Positions 39,896 through 52,939 of a DNA stretch of 64,000 bases are shown here, piece by piece (position 1 is the first letter of the stretch; the number at the start of each line of letters is the position of its first letter). The position numbers were made by a program, and so were the translations under genes. Origin of the DNA: Symbiodinium kawagutii (Eukaryota; Sar; Dinophyceae; Suessiales; Symbiodiniaceae). Where the stretch lies: positions 100,674-164,673 of the forward strand of contig VSDK01012488.1 of the NCBI GenBank assembly GCA_009767595.1, written 5' to 3'. Below the pieces are notes generated by a model. It worked only from the letters and a program-made list of their open reading frames with translations, made no database searches and was not told the DNA's origin.

Positions 39896-40375
39896 CATTG
39901 CACGTCCAATAGCTTTTCTCAGCAGGAGTTGCATCATTTCGACACAACAAAATTCTGCTGGTTAGCAGGAATTCCCAGAAAATACATGTTGCAAATAAGA
40001 AAAATCCTCGCTAAACCTGGTAGGGTCGCAAACTCATGTGCCCAGTGGTGGAAATCCCACCGGCGGCCTTCCCATGTTGGAAGATCCCCTTGCATACTAC
40101 CACTTCGTATAGTCTACTCAGTCTATCATCGCCAGTAATGCCAACCCTGAATTAATCAACCCCTGCTTCAGTGATAGAGGGTATCCCCCAAAAGCCTTGG
40201 TTGCCCAATAAAATGGTACTCCACCCATATAATCAAACTAGGGCTATTTAATCCGTGGTTCAGATTTGCGTAGTCACTCTGAGCCAAGAGGTGTCTCCGC
40301 CACGTGACAACTTGGTACTCTTTGTTTCCGCCAACTTCTCCAGTGACGCCAACTCGAAGCCGTTCGGTGCCTAAT

Positions 40376-40590
40376 TCATGCGGAGGGCCAGGGCTCAGTT
40401 AGAGCTGGACATGGCACGGTCTCCAAATGGCAGCAGGATCTGTTCTGGGAATTTGTTTTGCCCAATTCTTGGGACCATCTGCTAGGGATACCAAACAAAA
40501 ATGCCGTCACATGCAAAAGAGACAACTTGGAAGTAATACAGTAGCCTCTTGAGCAGCGTTCCGGAAGCGCGATGCCTATGACCGGTTCGA
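40376..40590 (-). CDS. Candidate exon
   Basis: The minus frame reads EPVIGIALPERCSRGYCITS then LSLLHVTAFLFGIPSRWSQE and closes at a stop at 40376-40378, which may be intronic. The family is unknown. Confidence 0.35.
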
Positions 40591-40799
40591 TGATACTGGC
40601 TATCTTACATGTACATGTACGTGCACGCATATACATATATACATATATATTATATATATACATGTTCATGCATCCAAGTGAAGCATTTGTTTCAATCAAT
40701 GGTGAACAAAACCAAGCACCTCGATGGTACTTGCCCATATATCGTGTGGCGGCGGGCTATGGAGATCCATCCTTCTTCCGGATGTCTTTGAGCGGCTAG

Positions 40800-41830
40800 A
40801 ATGGTACATTCAGACCTATGGATGAGGGTCCTTTATTTAAGGATGATGACGACATTAATGACAAAACATCACATTTTACGCATTTTACATCATTTTAGCA
40901 GGCTGTGTCCATTAGACACACCATTGTAGTGATGCAACCATGGTGGTCATTGTGGGCGAATGTCGGCGATCATTGCGGGTATCACCAAAATATAACTTTT
41001 TCTGTCAACTGCTGCTGAAGGATGTCGGGGAGGAATGCAGGGGTCCCATCCGTGCTGCAACTGCTACGAAAACACAAACGTGTCCGCAGTGATCATCATT
41101 TGGAAGGCTTTGCGGTGACCTGTGTGGCTAATCCCAACTTCTCCAGTGTGTTTGGTATGCAATCTATGTACATGTTGGACATTATCCATTTCTACTCATT
41201 ACCCTCCTACTACAGCAACTTTGCCATATAAGCCATGACAGTCATTGTCAATTGTAGCCAGCCATAGCCAGCAAAGGCTACCATTACAATCATACAAGTA
41301 GGTAGTATTAGCCCCTCCTGCCATGATTGCTGCTTTATTATAATCAGTCCTGATTCATGCCTCACCCTTGTCAAGCATTGTTCACGGTTGATCATAGCCA
41401 ATACCACTGATGGTTGAGTCATTTACTATATTTACCATCGATGGTTAAAGCGTGGCATATCAGCATGACTAGCGCAAACTACCAATCTCAAATGAGTTTT
41501 GCGTAGTCCGTGATGAAAACTAGATCATCAGAGTACAATAATGCCACAAATAGCGCTTCATTTTGGAGTAATATGGAGTAATCAATCATCAATCTATCTT
41601 ACTATCATGACTCTAGTCAAATTAATGGATCATCACATTATCATCAAACGGATCATCAAATTATCATCAAATGGATCATCAAACTATCATCCTCAATTTC
41701 ACTCACCATTTAATTTATAAACCATGATTACGGCCTCCATCCCAACACGTCGCCTGCGACGCTCGTTTGGAACAACGGTTCAACGACCTGGGCGCACCAA
41801 TAACAAGCAATGAGCATGGCTGACAACGTG
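40800..41830. other. No gene recognised
   Basis: Short frames only. ATCATCAAA(T/C)GGATCATC repeats lie near 41625-41690, and AGCCATGACAGTCATTG/CCAGCCATAGCC phrases near 41230. Confidence 0.4.
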
Positions 41831-41834
41831 CTTC

Positions 41835-41950
41835 ATATGGGGGGGTTCTCAAGCCATAGGGAACCCCCAAAGATGGATGGTTTATTGTTAGGAACTGTTT
41901 GATAAACTCGATGATTGGCGAGTACCCATATTTTGAGAAGCCATCATATG
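41835..41950. repeat. Family A element with mixed arms
   Basis: The left arm has CTCAAGCCATAGGGAACCCC; the right arm has CCCATATTTTGAGAAGCCAT. Confidence 0.82.
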
Positions 41951-42057
41951 GCTCACGATTCATGTTGGTTGAATTGCTTGAAACATGTAAAACTTTTCGC
42001 GGATAACAATCAGGTCACAGCATGCCGAGTGGCTTGTGAGCGGCGTTAAACAATCAT

Positions 42058-42058
42058 A

Positions 42059-42106
<48 letters not shown>

Positions 42107-42140
42107 TTGCAAAATCATCATCATCTGCAAAATCATCATG
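42058..42140. repeat. (ATC)n microsatellite
   Basis: About 48 bp of perfect CAT repeats followed by two short ATC runs separated by TGCAAA. Confidence 0.95.
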
Positions 42141-42392
42141 TAGAAATTCTGAAAACGCATCGACACCCACAGGCCACTGGACATGCTCCCAGCAATCAAT
42201 AGCAACCACTCTCCCTCTATATAATAAGTATCATCCACGGTCAGCAATGGATAGCAATGGGAAGGATCGATATGCATAGAGGGTAACAGCAGCAATACTA
42301 AACACAACAGTTATATACTGTTCATTGGGATGGTTGAGGTCTCACTGGTCTCACCCTATCTTGATCCATTTCGGTATCTAAACACCTCCATA

Positions 42393-42514
42393 TTATGGTG
42401 GTTTCTTGAAATGAGGGTACCCCAGGTACCCACAAAGTTGTGGATGGTTTAGTCCCATAAATGGTTAATAAGCTGGATTACATGGGTCGCCTTTGGCTTG
42501 AGAAACCGCCATAT
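42393..42514. repeat. Family A element with mixed arms
   Basis: TTATGGTGGTTTCTTGAAAT at the left, CCTTTGGCTTGAGAAACCGC at the right. Confidence 0.75.
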
Positions 42515-42603
42515 AGTAACCAAAACTGATGGTTTACTATCGCAAACTTTTTGGTTTAGTACTTATTACTTGTTAATGGTCATTAATAATTAAGGTATTC
42601 CCT

Positions 42604-42780
42604 TCAAGACAACTCCAAATAGAAGGCTGCGCGTGAGCATCTCAAGGTGGGAAACCGGAGATCTTTGACACCACTGCACAACCATGCCAGGGTGACCGGT
42701 CTATCTTTATTGCGAACCAATGAAATCGCTGGCATGCGGCATGAGACAAGCCGGGACGAGAACAATGAAGAATCAGCGAC
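42604..42780 (-). CDS. Candidate exon, strand uncertain
   Basis: The minus frame reads AISLVRNKDRPVTLAWLCSG then VKDLRFPTLRCSRAAFYL. A plus frame is also open. Confidence 0.25.
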   Translation of the reverse strand, partial: VADSSLFSSRLVSCRMPAISLVRNKDRPVTLAWLCSGVKDLRFPTLRCSRAAFYLELS

Positions 42781-43029
42781 TACTATCCAAAAACCTGCAA
42801 GCAACAATGATGATGGATTTCAATTCTATTGGATCTTAGTAGCAACCCAAAAAGTAAGCTACCATTCACATTGATGATCCAATAGTGGTTGTTGTTTTAA
42901 CCGAAATGCTTGTCAATTTCAGGAATCCTCCTACAAATGGACCACTATCTTCCAACACGAATCCAACGCGAGTGGGGTATGGTTAACCAATAGTTGAACA
43001 AACAGCAAACAAGCAGCGATACAACGGAG

Positions 43030-43460
43030 TAGTGTACTGGATCAGCTGACAGTAAACATTTCATAACCATTGCTGTCACTATAGCTGACCCAACTAGCTG
43101 TCACTATGACCATAGCTGTCATTAATAATGGTTTCACAGCTATAGTTGACCATAGCTGACCATTGATAGCTGTCATTCGCTAGGTCTGAGTAACTAGGAA
43201 AGAAACCATTATTAACTGTTAACTGGAGTAACAATTATTATTCCGGTCACTGTGAAACCGTTATTTGTTAATAGCTGTCATTCTAGCTCACCAGTAACAC
43301 CCATTAATAGCTCACCATTAATAGCTATATATATTCCATTATTTATAGTTTATTAATAGCTCACTATAGTTTAATAGCTAGCTAACCACTATTTGTTGAC
43401 AGCTATGACCATTAATAGCTCACTATAGTTGAACCATAGCTCACCAGTAACCGGAATAGC
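43030..43460. repeat. Degenerate AGCTGTCATTAATAGCTCACCA repetitive spacer
   Basis: ATAGCTGACCA, TAGCTGTCATT and AATAGCTCACCA recur without fixed period across about 400 bp. Not coding. Confidence 0.7.
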
Positions 43461-44099
43461 ACCCGCTCTTTTCGTGCGCTCCCCGGCTGAGGCCCTGGCT
43501 GGCCCAGCCGCAAAGCCGTGAGAAAGAAACGCCTGAAGCTAAGCCCGTAACGGTCCCGGGGAATGCGCGGCCCGGAGATGAGGGATCCAAGTGGTGTCGA
43601 CTTTCATGAGATGTTTCTGAACTTGGGTACCTTCAGAATTGGGGAGTTGAGCAGCTCGCCTGATTCGAACGAAATCTGCTTTGACGCTAAAAAAATTCGG
43701 GAGGATCAAAAGAATCGGCATGATAGAGCCAGCGGGCAATGTTGGGAACAACACAAATCTCAGTTGCTGTGTGCGGTTTGGAAGTTGGACATGTGCGAAA
43801 GAAAGACTCAAAAAGGTAGATAAAGCTAATAACAACGGAGATGTGAAAACAGTTCGAAGAGCATTCTTGTTCATACCTCGTCACCACATCAAGCCTTCTA
43901 AATGCCAACTATCTGACAGGCACCCGACAGTGTTTCGGAGCTTCGACTACTGTACTACTTTGAAAATGTGTTGGCAGCACTGATGGAGTAAATCATTCTG
44001 GGGGTGGAAATACAACACATGGCTGCAAAGCCAAATCGACGTCTATCGTAAAACAACCCTCTCATTAGGCACCTAAAACTTGTTTCCTGCTGGGTAAGC

Positions 44100-45100
44100 G
44101 GAGGGACCAGGATAACCAACCCTCGTTCACCATCAGTGATCAACCGCCATCAACCTTCATGAATCACTCTCAACCAGCATCAAGACTCATTAGCCTTCAC
44201 TAACGATCAGTAACCAGTATAGATGAATGCCAACTATTGCTCATCAGTAACAACCTACTGTAACCATCATTGATTGAGCCACATTGACCTTTGTTCGTCA
44301 TCAGAAATCAGAACTCATAACCTTTGGACTGATTACCCATCATCAAATAATCAACCATCAGCACCCCATTTTGAAGCATCATTTGTCAATTCATATGTGC
44401 CATTATTCCATTAGTACCACTGGATATCCATCGTGAACCAATTTTACAGTTTTTACCCATCACCCTCATTAATCACCGGCACCAATGATTACCCATCAGC
44501 ACCATCATAACCACTGATCATACACCTATCAATCACCATTATTGGCAATGACTACCCATCTTGAACCATCATTATCGCTCAATATCCATCCTGAAACATC
44601 TTCCATCGCAAATAATTACCCCTCGCTAATCATCAGTACCACTGAATATCCGTCATAAACAGTTTTTAACATTAATTTCCGGTTGTTAACAAACAGTATC
44701 ACTGAATATCCGTCATGAACAATTTTTACCAACAATTACCAGTCGTTAACCATCTAATGATTGCCCATCCTTAACAAGCAGGAACATTCAACATCCATAA
44801 CAAACCATGGTTACCATCTTTACCAATGACTTCACATGGTGAACCAGCACAATTAGTTATTATTCAACACCAATCATCAATACAAATGATTACCTATCAC
44901 CACATACCAGTAACAATGACTACGCATCATTCACCATCATTACCACTGATTCCCAATGATTACCCATTATGAACCGTCAATACCAATGATTTACAAATCC
45001 AGTGGTAGCATTGATCAATCACCACTCCCAAACCTCGGTCACAATGCTAACTTGTACTCAATCGAAGTCAAACAAAAACACATGTATCGGATCAATATGG
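44100..45100. repeat. Degenerate ACCATCATTACCANTGATTACC repetitive spacer
   Basis: About 1 kb made of loosely repeated ATTACCCATC, ACCATCA and ACTGAATATCC phrases. Two longer near-copies CACTGAATATCCGTCATGAAC occur at about 44641 and 44701. No gene. Confidence 0.7.
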
Positions 45101-45239
45101 ATCAATCAAGCAATCGACATGGTGTAACTGGCAACCACCTCCTTAACCCATGGCACCCATCTGGTAACCACCTGGTCATCACCCACCTGTTGACCATCTG
45201 GTAGCCACCGGGCGCAACCACCTGCAACCAGCACCCGTA

Positions 45240-45366
45240 ACCGTAAGCACCACCCGGATGCTCCCAAGCTGCTGGATGGTCTGCCGTTTCTGGCTCAGCA
45301 TCTCCAAGGCCTCCGTGGCATCGATGGTTTTTTTCCACATCGATGAAGGGCCAAAGGATTTGAAAA
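45240..45366 (-). CDS. Candidate exon, helical segment
   Basis: The minus frame reads MWKKTIDATEALEMLSQKRQ then TIQQLGSIRV, strongly helical and protein-like, in a GC-rich island. A GT donor-like GTGGTGC follows. Confidence 0.42.
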
Positions 45367-47715
45367 GGTGGACTATGGGTGGTTGACTTTGGGTGGTTGA
45401 CTTTGGGTGGTTGACTATGTGGTGAACTAATTGAACTATGTGGTGAAATATGTGTGATCTATGTTTTTGTTCAATTATTTCTTCATCTTAGTGTTGAACT
45501 AGAGTTGTTTTTCAAAGTGGTTCAACGGTTCTTTTTGCTGGTTACTGTGTCTGTCTGTTTCATCCTGCGTTGAAGGATACCATCGAAACTGATCATCCCA
45601 GTAGTGGTCTCCGCTTATGTTGGAAGCAGCAAGCGCTATCAGCTGTGCGCCAGCTCAATGATCATGACAGCCCATGGACTGCACCCAGCCACTCAGTTAG
45701 GCCTTGCACAACACATGGAGGAATGGACAGCACCCCATGGCCCCATGGGAACTCCCAGGTTCCCTTCATCTTTCAACCCACGAGTTTCGAACGGCCTATC
45801 TCACAATGTTAATCCGCCTAGTACCACCCCAATGATGCAATCAAATAATGTAAGATCATAGCTTCATCCTCGTGCGGAGATTTGTTTCTATGATCCCCTC
45901 ACGCAAATGAAACACCACAACCACTGTTTGCTGACTACTGACCACTGCTCACTCGCATCATCAGAGTCTCATCCAGCCTTGTAGTGGGTGTCCAGATTCT
46001 TCTGGCAGTTGCCTGTTCCGTTGGTCTTCGGTCTCCATGGTCCCAAAGCAAATAATTCTTGCATCATGGGTATGGTCTGGTTAAATAACAATATTGAAAA
46101 TATATGTATAATGTAGCCATTACAGAACCATTCAACCCTTGCGATTGAATCACCTGATGGGTGCATAACAGGGAGTCCAAACTGCAGATGCTGATGGTCT
46201 GATGATCGTCTTCTACATGCCATACCAACATCTAGACTCATATGAGACCAAACATTTGACATCGCTCAACTGATATTGGTCACCACGCTCGTGACACTGA
46301 CATGCCACATGACACTTACAAGCCAAGTCCACAGAAAACATGAAGGTCGTTGATCTCTCCCGGGGTAGAAATATCACCTGCATGGGTTTAAGGTCGTGGC
46401 GCTAGAAGTAGAAACGCTCAGAGGCCACTTTTCAGAGGCAGGTACCAACGGATCCATTGAAGGATCCATTTCACACATCCCATTGATCCATACGGATCCA
46501 TTCAAGCTGACGTAAATTCATCGTTTCTTGTGTGAGCCACCCAATTAAGATCTCCTGCCAGTTCTATTCATCTCTGAGACTGAAAGCACAACAAACGCCT
46601 CAGCAAAAATGGATGGACCGCTCCTAGATTTGGTCCAACAGCTGCCCACCGTTGCCTGGCCTAAATTGTCTTGGAAGGTCCTCATTGGTCAGCGTCAGTG
46701 GTTAACCAGAGAGGGAACCAACCTATGAACAGATTCTCCTTGCGAACTCGAGGCCTGTGGTTGGGGTCTTTTGAACATGGCTGGTTGGTGATTCGAATCT
46801 GAACAAAATATCTATCAAGCCACCGTCCCAAATGGTAGGGTGGAACGAAAACATGTCACTTCAAAACCATTAACTAGGGTAACTACCAGTTACGGTAGAT
46901 ATAACTATAGTTAAATGGCCTTATAAACCAAGTTATAACTAGGGGCCCCACCTTGTAGTTGCTTCTTAATCAACCATTTCCCACAGCTAAAGAACGTGGA
47001 CCAACCAAGTAATGACGCAAAGGAGAAAAGTGGACTCACCATTGTGAACGATCCGGCGGAAAAGATGCCAGTATTTGGATAGCGGCGGTGAATTACCTTT
47101 ATGGACGGGTCATCATTGTTGTGGATCTTCCACATTATTAGGGGTTGAAAAACCTGTATGGATGATTCTGGTCACATGCCTAAATCAGAATTCGGCTTAC
47201 CACATTGGCAGGTCTTATCCCCAACAAAACAACTCGATGCAACTCGAGCACTGGGAGTGAAATAGTTCTGAAAAGTAATCCGTGCCATATGTTGATTTAC
47301 ATAGTCGCACACAGTCAAACATAGAATCAGTTATATTTATCTTATACATTGTAGAGTGGTCAGGTGTTTCTATCAATCATGCCCAACTGGAGTGCATTGT
47401 TGGACTTGATATATGAGGATCTCTTGCAAAGCATCTTTGGTTACAGCTATGACGGTTGTGACTAGTCCGAAGTGCACGTGACCGTTGCTGAGTTTGGTCA
47501 TGGTGTCAAGTACAAGAAGAAATTTTGTCAAACCTAAAAAGGCGCAAGTAGCTGGATGGACACTGGACATGGCATGCCCTTCGTGGTGTCATGGTCTTGA
47601 GGGGCTGTCCAGAACCGATGTCCAAGTTGCAGGTTCTTTCCGGCAAAATGAACCAATATGATATGAGGCCAACTCCATTGGAAACAGAGTATACTGTATG
47701 AATCATCCCAATTTG
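45367..47715. other. No confident gene
   Basis: Repeated GGTGGTTGACTTTGGGT units at 45370-45420. Weak coding-like islands at about 46600-46700 (plus frame DGPLLDLVQQLPTVAWPKLS) and elsewhere were not strong enough to call. Confidence 0.35.
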
Positions 47716-47719
47716 ATCC

Positions 47720-47822
47720 ATATGGTGGTTTCTCAAAATAGAGGTACCCCCCAATCATCCCATATTAACCATTTGTAGGGACAAACCAACCATTTTTAGG
47801 GACCCCTATTTTGAGAAACCCC
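47720..47822. repeat. Family A element
   Basis: TATGGTGGTTTCTCAAAATA and CCCTATTTTGAGAAACCCCT arms. It is followed directly by a family B/C fragment (CCTGGTTGCCCATCATTAACC to GGTTAACTGCTTGACCC, to about 47905). Confidence 0.88.
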
Positions 47823-48599
47823 TGGTTGCCCATCATTAACCATTGTTTTGCCTTATGAAATTGTTGGTAAATCCTCCATTAGTTGGTTGGTTAACTGCTT
47901 GACCCAGCTCGCCATATTGTACATGTTCTCAGCTGCGTCAATCGGAAGTTCTGAAGCTTCAATCGGAAGCAAGAAGCTGCTCCATGGAACCCACGCAACG
48001 GACAACCCAACCCACCAACCATCCTGGTGGCCCAGCCACCCACCGACCAACCAACCAATCAGCGACCTATTCATATGTGTAAATAAATTTAAATATATCA
48101 TGCCACATACACACACACATATATATTTGAAAAAATATACAGGCATACATAATAATAGCCTATTGTAGTATACACATATCTATAAATGTGATGTACTGTA
48201 TGTGTGTGTGCATCCTTGTTCATCCCTTCCCTACCTGCTATTTCTGAGAGTCCAAGGAGAAATGCAGGTTATATAGTGCTGGTGACCAACAAATAACCGG
48301 ATGTACACAAAAAATATTGAAGTATAACGAAACAATGACATGCATAGACGTGTACATGTAGGTATGCTATGGTATGTTCATTGTTGATACAATCAAGATG
48401 TGTATGTGTACGCTTGTAAATATGTCACCTTTGAAAAATACAGCTTTGTATACGAATGCATGGCTGCACACGCATCTGTAAATATGAAAATGTGAAACAA
48501 CACACGTGACACAAGTATTGTTTCTCATTTATGTTTTACAATTCTACCATGTATAATTAACAACCTTTTGATATCACACACGTACATAACATACTCCTG

Positions 48600-48772
48600 A
48601 AAAACGGCATGTCGATCCGCGGATTCTCAACTCGTCGACAACGCGATGTCAAGCCCGGGCCAGCGTTGCCGCCCAGTGGCTCATGGAAGAGCATGCACTC
48701 CAAGCGGTCCACAATCTGAGGCACCTGCCATGGCGAAGTCATGGCGACGGGTCCTTTGCTATGGCTTAACAC
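48600..48772 (-). CDS. Candidate exon
   Basis: The minus frame reads AMTSPWQVPQIVDRLECMLF then HEPLGGNAGPGLTSRCRRVE. GC-rich island; family unknown. Confidence 0.36.
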
Positions 48773-48905
48773 AGGGGTTTCTCAAGCCATGGGGGACCGA
48801 CCCCCCAAAAGGTGGGTTGATTACTGTAAATAATATGAAATAAAATAGGTTGGCTTATTACTACAAATAATATGAAGGATGATTTGGGGGATCCCCTCTT
48901 TGCCA
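48773..48905. repeat. Family A element, long and decayed on the right
   Basis: Left arm GGTTTCTCAAGCCATGGGGG; the interior has two AATAATATGAA copies; the right arm GGGGGATCCCCTCTTTGCCA is degenerate. Confidence 0.6.
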
Positions 48906-49069
48906 CCACACAGTTGAAGCCATGCTTTAAGCCAACTATCGTTCATCCAACCACAGTTGTGACCGAAGTCTTACTGATCCACTAAGTTTGATAGACTACG
49001 GCAAATCAACAGCTAGTTGGTCACAACGTGTCACTGGTCATGGAGCTAGCTGGCCTATGGTTGATTAAC

Positions 49070-49260
49070 TGCTTAACCCATAACCGTATGTAGCTTGTAT
49101 ATCCCCTACAAGTGTTAGTCATTATCCCCTACTATTACCCATTAACCAGTTAGTTCACCATTGGTTGGTTGGTCAACTGCTTGACCAGCCATATAGTTGG
49201 TATATCTCCCGTAATTAACCATGATAACCAGCTAGTTAACCAACTGCCCCAGCCATTTCC
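49070..49260. repeat. Family C repeat copy
   Basis: TAGCTTGTATATCCCCTACA, GTTAGTCATTATCCCCTACT and AACCAGTTAGTTCACCATTG are followed by a second partial unit. Confidence 0.65.
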
Positions 49261-49780
49261 CAACGTGCCCGACCCAACGTGCCCATGGCTGTTGGTGATC
49301 GCCGTGGCTCCCAACAAATATAGTTATGGTTAATGATTACTATAGAAAATAACTTAGTCAACAAACCATTTGTTAATGATTACACCAGTTTAAAACCATT
49401 TAGTCTATAGAAAATAACTATAGTTATTAGTTTTAAACATTAGTCCAGTAAAATAACTTATTTCAAAATAACTATAGAAAACAAAGAATGTTTAAAACCA
49501 CCAACCAGCGCTCATGAGGCTTCTCCATGATGCCATTAGCCGGAAAACAATGCTCCACCATGAATCGTTATGAGCCCCGGTTCGATGGTTTCTCACCAAA
49601 AGTGGTTGAACCGTTGTGAAGGATCAACATGATCCAGCCGCTTGTTCAATCAGCAGGCAACGTGGGACAACTTCAGCGAGCTGCCCCCCTTCACCAAACA
49701 TTTTCGACTCGAGGCAGGCTTTGAGACATCCTTAGCTTTTTTGACTTCCTCTCCTCTTCCAATGGTATAGTAAACTATGG

Positions 49781-49888
49781 TATGGGTGTTTCTCAAAATA
49801 GGGGGACCCCTAAATCATCCAATAATAGTCATTTATAGCAATAAACCTACCATTTTTGGGGTATCCCTATTTTGAGAAACAACCATAT
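49781..49888. repeat. Family A element
   Basis: TGTTTCTCAAAATAGGGGGA and ATCCCTATTTTGAGAAACAA arms. The tail ACCATATAG mirrors the head. Confidence 0.88.
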
Positions 49889-49967
49889 AGTTGCATGCTT
49901 CAGTAATGCTCGGGCTCAACACAGCAATGGGTCTTTTCTCGGTTTCATGAAAGAAATAGTGACATGT

Positions 49968-50270
49968 CTAAGGGGAAATCCAAGCTTGGGATGAAGCCTC
50001 ACCCATGGTGCTGTCCCACAAGAAGCTTTGTCTTCGGTGACGGTCATACCCAACTATCCCCAAAATGGATAGGTGAACATCCCCAACAAAAGCTAGCCAG
50101 AATGGACCCACAACCATCTGACCTAGTACTTTGCCCACTACAAATCGCCCTTCGCCCGCACCACTGTGTCCACTCACCCTGCCCGTCGTCTCTACGGGGA
50201 TATGGCCAAAAATGGCATTCGGGGGAGGACTTTGCGGAAGACAGCCACATCTGGGGATCTTTGACGAAAA
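49968..50270 (-). CDS. Candidate exon pair
   Basis: The upstream part reads DPQMWLSSAKSSPECHFWPY then PRRDDGQ at a GTGAGT donor. A second open frame reads GQMVVGPFWLAFVGDVHLSI then LGIVGYDRHRRQSFLW and stops at 49968. Removing a 54-bp GTGAGT...ACTAG interval joins them in frame. The second part is hydrophobic. No family is recognised. Confidence 0.42.
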   Translation of the reverse strand, partial: FSSKIPRCGCLPQSPPPNAIFGHIPVETTGRVSGHSGAGEGRFVVGKVLGQMVVGPFWLAFVGDVHLSILGIVGYDRHRRQSFLWDSTMGEASSQAWISP

Positions 50271-50497
50271 AAACATATGTATGATATCACTCATGGTTGA
50301 TAAGAAAGATCATCAGGCATCATAAGTATGTGTCTTATAACATTATGTCTCATGCTTAATCATTTGTATAGTCATCACAAGTATCAGTATGTGTCTTATA
50401 ACATTATGTCTCCTGCTTATATCATATAGTACCTGTACATATGTGTACATATATTTATATGCGCAACGCAATCGAACCTTGCTCAGGGTTTTAGGGT

Positions 50498-50749
50498 TTA
50501 CGGTTTCTTGCTTGTGAAAGTTTCAAAACAACGGACGTGCGCAGGCGCTTGAACATTTGACAGGAGCAACTTCTGGGCAGGTCTTGTGAATCCGGACAAA
50601 GCCCAGGCATTTGCCGTATACATCATTTGTTTGTCTCCTTGCACCTGCATATCCCTGCAGATCTTATGTATCTCGTGGTATAATATTGCACTGTTCCAGG
50701 CAAAGCAGGTCTTCGTGGATTGGTTTTGTTGTACCACTAAGACCAGCAC
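50498..50749 (-). CDS. Terminal exon of an unidentified minus-strand gene
   Basis: A strong acceptor (TTTTACCTCTTCCAATCAG) precedes 84 codons in phase 0 beginning VLVLVVQQNQSTKTCFAWNS and including KICRDMQVQGDKQMMYTANA, ending in TAA at 50498-50500. It is one of the cleanest host exons in the window. The protein is not recognised. Confidence 0.52.
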   Translation of the reverse strand: MLVLVVQQNQSTKTCFAWNSAILYHEIHKICRDMQVQGDKQMMYTANAWALSGFTRPAQKLLLSNVQAPAHVRCFETFTSKKP

Positions 50750-50799
50750 CTGATTGGAAGAGGTAAAATAATTAAACACAAATCTATCTCAACATGCAG

Positions 50800-51360
50800 G
50801 GCAAATCCCTGCGAGCAGTGCTCGAGTCACTATAGAATCAACTCCACATCTTGCAAAATCTGCCATCGCTACAGCAAACGAAGGGGGTGGTTACACAACC
50901 AAATCAACTCTGACCGAGGAATCGCTCACTGCTCAGCAGATGTATACCAAGTGTTGCAGGTCGCTGTGCAGCATTTAAGCTTGCACTAAGTTCTCAGGTT
51001 GTAGCGATTCTGCGAGACTGTCATAACCTCCCAGCAAATCTATTGCAGTCAAGCATGTTGAAATGTGTTGTCATGGTTGAGTACTGGTTATGACTACACA
51101 CCAATGATTTTTTTATGAACGCGTATATATATATATATGCATAATTGTATACTATGCACACGCATGTGTATATAAAAGTATATGCAAATATTGATAAATA
51201 TGAATGGATAGGATTATAATCATGGATATTGCCATCACGTATGCCATATTATTTGAGGATGGCTGATGCTATGCTCACTACAGTATTTCTCATAGCTCAG
51301 GGATTCTCTCCAAGAAACTGGATTGCATGGTTGCCCTTCTCGTTGTGCCAACCTCCGGTA
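50800..51360. other. No gene recognised
   Basis: AT-rich with TA runs near 51125. No convincing frame. Confidence 0.4.
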
Positions 51361-51366
51361 GACACT

Positions 51367-51486
51367 GGGTGTTTCTCAAAATAGGGGTACCCCAAAATCA
51401 TCCTTGATATAAACTATTAGAAGCAATAATAAACCATCATAAGCCATCCATTTTCGGGGGGTACCCCTATTTTGAGAAACCACTAT
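51367..51486. repeat. Family A element
   Basis: TGTTTCTCAAAATAGGGGTA and TACCCCTATTTTGAGAAACC arms. Confidence 0.88.
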
Positions 51487-51489
51487 TGG

Positions 51490-51690
51490 TGAATCATCCC
51501 ATGCATTTTTAGTGGTGCCATCGCTGAATCGCTTGAAAGCATCGCTGGTTGGCCGCAGCCATTGCTGCCATGGGGTGGACCATGCTGCGAACAAGGGAGC
51601 TCGGACGCGCCCAATGGCACAGAACACAACCAGCCGCAATGCGTGGGCGCAATGTGCTGGCGACAGGCATGATGCTCATGAAAGGCTTAT
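51490..51690 (-). CDS. Candidate exon
   Basis: The minus frame reads RLVVFCAIGRVRAPLFAAWS then PWQQWLRPTSDAFKRFSDG. A second minus frame is partly open. Confidence 0.3.
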
Positions 51691-51796
51691 GATGGTTGTG
51701 CGGTTCACCAGGTTCAAGGTTTATAGTGGTTGTAGATGGTTGATATGCCTGATACTGGTTCATCATAATTGAAAATGATTCACAAGAGAGGACTAT

Positions 51797-51866
51797 GCTA
51801 CTACTACTACTACTCCTACTACTACTACTACTACTACGACTACTACTACTACTACTACTACTACAA
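51797..51866. repeat. (TAC)n microsatellite
   Basis: About 70 bp of TAC with two single-base interruptions. Confidence 0.95.
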
Positions 51867-52010
51867 CCACCGCCACCAAGCCACTACCACTACCACTGTC
51901 ACTGCCACCGCCACTCCGACCCACTCCTGCCATTGGCACTGCTATCAAATATGCATACATAAACGTATGTACGTACGGCTTTGTGCACTGAAAAGAATCA
52001 GAATCATCCT

Positions 52011-52414
52011 CGACATCTGATTGACATAGAAAAAAGTAGCACGATTCATTTTCTTGACGAATTGCAAAAAAGTATATAGTACGATCCCAAAAAAGTAGTA
52101 CAACCCCGAAAAAAGTATTGTAGTATACGTTTTGGGGTGGTAAATGGGATACTTTCATACGATGTTTGACCAAGTGTGCTACTTTTTGAAAATTGCGCCG
52201 AGGTGCGCAAAATTGCACACAAGTTGCGCAAAATTGCGCACGAGCTGCGGAAATCTTGTGTTGTAGCGTGAAAAAAGTAGTACAAATTTTAAAAAGTTGA
52301 CGGGCTCAAGAAAAGTGGTACGAATCAATCATTTTTGATGATTTTTAGACGTTTTGATGAAATGTAGTACGAATAGCGGGGGAGGTACTTATTTCTAGCA
52401 CGCTTGGATGTACA
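52011..52414. repeat. 400-bp dispersed repeat, copy 1
   Basis: It starts ACATCTGATTGACATAGAAA and ends GCACGCTTGGATGTACAGG. It holds spaced AAAAAAGTAGTACGA motifs and a GTTGCGCAAAATTGCGCAC tandem. It aligns end to end with 59190-59598 in the same orientation. No ORF, no clear TIR. Confidence 0.9.
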
Positions 52415-52939
52415 GGATAAGTATATTCTGAAAACAGCCTTCAAATATCCCCAAGCCGCCGATGGATCTCTAGAGGGCCTCCAGCAGGTCCTTTGCAGAA
52501 CGTGCAAGTCCTCTTCTAGACAAAAAAAACTCTAAGTGATGCGTTCTGAGTTTGTAAACACCATGTAGTGGACTCATATCAGTATGTGTTTTCAAAAACC
52601 CAGCACTCTACACGACATCTCTCTTCAAACATTAAGTAAAACTCATGGGTGAGAGCTCGCAAAAGGTATCAAGAATAAACATTGATTCGGGTCATTTGCA
52701 ACCACGACAGAAAGAGTACTGTAGGTGAAAAACCCATGAGCTAGACTTGTCGGATGTTATGGGCCAGGGTTTGGTTTTGATGCATGCACACACACGCAAC
52801 CATATACTTTCAGGTTTTGGAACCCATTATGATGGCGTGCTAAGAGCATCCAAACGCTCCAGCTCATGACAGACTTGGAAGCAACTTGGTAGAAGCTTTC
52901 AAAGTTAGTCAGTGCAGATTCGCGTTGCGTTACTAGAAA